64,000 nt of DNA from positions 1 to 64,000 of the forward strand of contig JARBJD010000265.1 in assembly GCA_033064195.1 (NCBI GenBank). The letters run 5' to 3'. Below the pieces are notes generated by a model, which saw only the letters and a program-made list of their open reading frames with translations, made no database searches and was not told the DNA's origin. This document shows positions 60,701-64,000 of the stretch, piece after piece (the first letter of the stretch is position 1; each line of letters begins with the position of its first letter). The DNA comes from Blattamonas nauphoetae. Taxonomy: Eukaryota; Preaxostyla; Oxymonadida. Made by a program: the position numbers and the translations under genes.

Positions 60701-63107
60701 ACACGATGGATTGCGCGCTTCCGGTCTTTTCCCGTCTCTGCCCATCACACGATTCTTCTCGTCTCACACGCAATACTCTATGCTCTCATCTTCTCTCCCA
60801 CTGATTCCCATTTTCCTCCATTCACACTCCCATCCAGTACAAATTCGTTCCACGACAAACAACGCGAACGATCTATCACTTCGTTCCATTCACACGACTT
60901 CGTAGCATCCTCCTCTCCCACAATACACACAGTCCACTGCTTCGCTTGGAGAAAAGAGGAATAGAAGCTGTGGGATGGAGATAGAATCGAACGAACGAGT
61001 TGAGAGTCGTCGTTCTCGTTGTGATTGTCATCAAATCAAACGAAACAAAGTGAATTTGATCTCTTTCAACGATGTAGTCATTTCAATCCTTTTCACTCGA
61101 ACAATGAATGTGGATTGAAGCATGTCTCATGATTAAATGTGTTGTGTATCTCGTTGTTTTCACAAGTCAATCCTAACTTTTGGTGGTGAAGTGAAGATAA
61201 CCGAAATTGGTGAATCTAGATGATAGTGATCCGACACACAATTTGTATTTTTGGTCCCAACGTGGGCCCGACGGTCCCGACCAAGTCCCGAAAAGTCCCG
61301 GAAAAAGGCCCGAGATTGGCAATGCCTATGAAGAAGCTGCACAGGAGGATCAAAAGGGTTTGATACACGATTCATGAGGTCAACTTGATCAGACCATCAC
61401 GGTATTAAGGGTTCTGCAGACGGCCATAATTCCCTGATCATCTTCCACTGGAGGACTCATTTCCTTCTCTCCTTTCTCCTTCGACTTCTCGCTCAGTTGT
61501 TTGTGAACAAACAATCGAGAGAAAACATGTATCATGCTCATTTACACTTCTCTCCAGCTGAGATCTTCAAAGAGGTGGAGACTCGCTCCTTTGTCAAGAT
61601 GGTGCTCCTCAAATGATTGTATGTCAAACCCAGATGGTAACACATCATCTATCCAGTCTTTTCATACCTCATATTCTTCTCTACCTGTTGTGTCACATCT
61701 CTTTCTCTTATCTCTCTCACAGTTCACCTGACTCTGCGTACATCTCGCTCACCCCCCTTCCCTTATTCATGACTTCTGTATTGTTGACCATTAATATCAC
61801 AATTTCTGGGATCGAATGCGGTTTTCACTGAAGAGTAAGATCTTAAGTTTCACGTCTGTCCTGGCTCTCTTGAATGACTCCAACTCATTTGTGTGGACTT
61901 TTATTCGACGTTGAGAATGCTCTGATTGCTGATGCAGACGAACAGATTCAGTGATCGCCTCCAATCGTCCAGGACTGGTTTACTCTTCTGGGTTCGTCGT
62001 TCTCAACGCGGCTGTCATTGACTGTCGCATCATCAACCACCCTCTCTCTAAACAATTCCTCGAATCCTTGAATGACACATTCTGACCAGATTGTCTTTCC
62101 CAAACTCGACTTTTGGACCAACTGAGAAACACTTCTCGTTTATCTCGTCCAAATGGGATGTGCCCCACATTCCAGCCTTCCACAGTCATCCATTTAACGT
62201 TTTAGGTTTGTACTGCTTTTTTGGAGATCCGACAATTCCGTCGTTTGTCAGCGGTCATTCACCATCAACCAAAGGTTCGCTCATTCATGAGATCTTGTTT
62301 GATGATCAACAACTAAATCAAGTCTCCGAAAACCAACGAAAGAAAAGCGTTGTGAGCATTTGAGCAGGCCTGCATCGAGAGGAGAACATCCCTGTGGACG
62401 TGTGCCCTTTTCACTTCCGTTGAATCCATATTTGTCAGCGTGAACCCGACACTCAGCCAAGTCGTTTCTGTCGTTCATGGTTCGCACTTTTATGAACCAT
62501 CATTGCTTCTCCTGAACGCTGCCATCACTGATGTGTCGACATTCAGTGTTGTCCCACTGAAACAGAAGGTAGGTCGTCAGCTGGCCAAAAAGCAGTTCGG
62601 AAGAGGTTATCGAGACAAATGGGAGAAATGAAGTGCTTGTCTTCTATTCCCATCCAGCCAGATACGAATGATAGCTTTTTTCTTATTTTCGTTCAACCTC
62701 ACTGTGCATTAATCCGACAATCACTTTGATCAAACGAATGACGAGAGAGTGATGGAAATGAACATCTGCGCGGTGAGCACAGATCGTTTGAATTGGATAA
62801 CGGCAAACAGAAAGAGGGCACGGATGAGTTCCGTTCATGATGAAGAAATCAAGATTGAAAGCGAGAAACGTGATAATTTGATGACGGGGAAGAACAAAAA
62901 GAGGGGAATCCGAAGAGGAGATAGAGAAGGTCAACTATTCATCTCACCACATGCAACGAACAGACCGATTTAGAAAAAATCCGAGATCTCTCTCCCCCCA
63001 TCTGACAACAACGGCAGGCTGATTCGAGTGCCTGGCCTCCACCCTCCACTCTTCTAATTGTGTTCAACAATGTATCCCCTTGGTTTGGTCTCATAAGCGA
63101 ATGGAAA
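60701..63107. other. intergenic with host fragments
   Basis: Contains the second copy of the 310-bp dispersed repeat (61016-61325). Short coding-like scraps at 61.98-62.6 kb, such as SSGFVVLNAAVIDCRIINH and YEPSLLLLNAAITDVSTF, may be debris of a beta-helix gene. No complete gene seen. Confidence 0.35.
61016..61325. repeat. dispersed repeat of about 310 bp, copy 2
   Basis: Direct copy of 32457-32765 with scattered differences, ending GGCCCGAGATTGGCAATGCC. Confidence 0.8.
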
Positions 63108-64000
63108 CTATAAAGACGTCGGGAGAACTTTTGACATGTCAGAAGAGAGATTCGATAGGAAGGGTCTCATCTTTGTCTTTCTCAGTCGTTCGTCCTCATT
63201 TCTGTTGGAATGCGAGTGAAGATACTGCGATGGCATCTGCTGCTTCGAGATATCTCCACTTTTGGTCGAAGGGCGAGCGACGGTGAATGTGGCTGTTGTG
63301 TCAAGAATCGACGAAGATTTGCTCTTACCGAGTGTGTGCGAAGGAGCCATGGGGGACATATCGTGTGTTTCAGAGTGGTGGGTGGTGTGAGTGAAGTTGT
63401 GGTTTTGTCGCCAAATTGTTTGACGAACAGGCGACAAACACCGTCGAAAGAAAGAGAAAGGAGCGTGGTCAGAACTGTCAGATGTGGGAGTCGAGAAGAT
63501 GGGTGAGGGCACGTGGATCACGGGTGGGAGTGGCGAGAAGATCGGCGACGGAAAAGTGATGCTCTGGTTGATAAATGTGGACGATAGAGGGATCAACAAC
63601 GAAGAATCAGGATTGTGCACAGCTGGGTGAGGCAGGGCTCCTTTTGGGTTTGGTGATATTTGGGACATTCGATCGGGGTTTTTCGTGTCATCCGCATTGT
63701 CTGTTTTGGGGTTGTCTCGACATCTGCTCCCAAGCAGGGTGAGAAGTGGCGAGCTTTTGGATCGGGTCCACGCGAATGTGCCTGATTTTCCTTTTTCAAG
63801 CGAGTCAGCCTTCGTTCGTTTCGGTTTGGGCAGCTCCAGTACGACAATTGGTGAAGACGGTCTGTTCTCGTCGGCGCTCACCAGCACTGTCTGCATTCCA
63901 CACTCTTCCATCCATTCGTATCGATAGGTCTGCAAGAAGCGCTGTTCGGTCGAGAACACGTCTGACCCATAGCGAGTGAGGGCCTTCTTGTCCAGCCTCC
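63108..64000 (-). CDS. host gene, 3' part, enters from the right window edge
   Basis: Minus-strand frame open from the window edge to a stop at 63108. The upstream end reads RLDKKALTRYGSDVFSTEQR and YEWMEECGMQTVLVSADENR, a compact domain-like stretch. The remainder is Ser/Pro/Thr-rich and probably disordered (LPPVIHVPSPIFSTPTSDSS). No start is visible, so the 5' part lies outside the window. No known motif recognised. Confidence 0.5.
   Translation of the reverse strand, partial: RLDKKALTRYGSDVFSTEQRFLQTYRYEWMEECGMQTVLVSADENRPSSPIVVLELPKPKRTKADSLEKGKSGTFAWTRSKSSPLLTLLGSRCRDNPKTDNADDTKNPDRMSQISPNPKGALPHPAVHNPDSSLLIPLSSTFINQSITFPSPIFSPLPPVIHVPSPIFSTPTSDSSDHAPFSFFRRCLSPVRQTIWRQNHNFTHTTHHSETHDMSPMAPSHTLGKSKSSSILDTTATFTVARPSTKSGDISKQQMPSQYLHSHSNRNEDERLRKTKMRPFLSNLSSDMSKVLPTSL

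Noticed and set aside
1-64000. CRISPR arrays, rRNA or tRNA genes
   Set aside because: No spacer-repeat pattern and no recognisable rRNA or tRNA sequence was noticed by eye; tandem repeats present are minisatellites.

Overview
The window looks like nuclear DNA of a protist with many mobile elements. The host-like genes are broken up by very short candidate introns (about 20-45 nt, GT...AG). Several encode repetitive beta-helix proteins with GGA(I/L/V) motifs, as in polymorphic membrane proteins. Large Polinton/Maverick elements are abundant. From memory this combination fits an anaerobic flagellate, best an oxymonad (Preaxostyla, Blattamonas-like), less well a parabasalid. The host assignment is inference. 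TAA, TAG and TGA all end element genes, so the standard code fits.

Layout. (1) About 1-12350: Polinton A, cut by the left window edge or truncated near 300. It has a major-capsid-like gene, small virion-like genes, a packaging ATPase, PolB and integrase. (2) 12897-15230: a decayed host beta-helix gene. (3) 16193-19580: fragment of a third virus-like element (H). It carries a primase-polymerase/SF3 helicase gene, and its terminus resembles the right terminus of A. A miniature element lies inside its left end. (4) 19583-21000: nested miniature elements and GTCCACA-rich repeats. (5) 21094-28448: a hAT-like transposase gene split in two, with about 5.4 kb of other DNA between the parts, including a GC-rich host gene at 24436-26460. 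(6) 28386-34020: a miniature element, an acidic host gene, a short-intron host gene, a beta-helix fragment and a dispersed repeat. (7) 34027-56890: a pogo/Tigger-like transposase gene interrupted by Polinton B.

Polinton B (34928-55714, 20787 bp) is nearly whole. It starts AG and ends CT, has a 6-bp target duplication (CGCAAG) and about 2.74-kb terminal inverted repeats that are almost identical, so the insertion is recent. Each repeat carries a treble-clef-like repeat protein gene. Inside are a fibre-like protein with a peptidase S74 chaperone domain, two related major-capsid-like proteins, two small MAPG-start proteins, a packaging ATPase, integrase and a protein-primed PolB with an internal HNH-like zinc module. 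A and B are close to identical in the capsid block but strongly diverged and rearranged in the replication block, so one of them is a mosaic.

(8) 56915-60700: two minisatellites followed by a second GC-rich host gene related to the one at 24.4-26.5 kb. (9) 60.7-64 kb: repeats, host fragments and the downstream part of a host gene that enters from the right edge on the minus strand.
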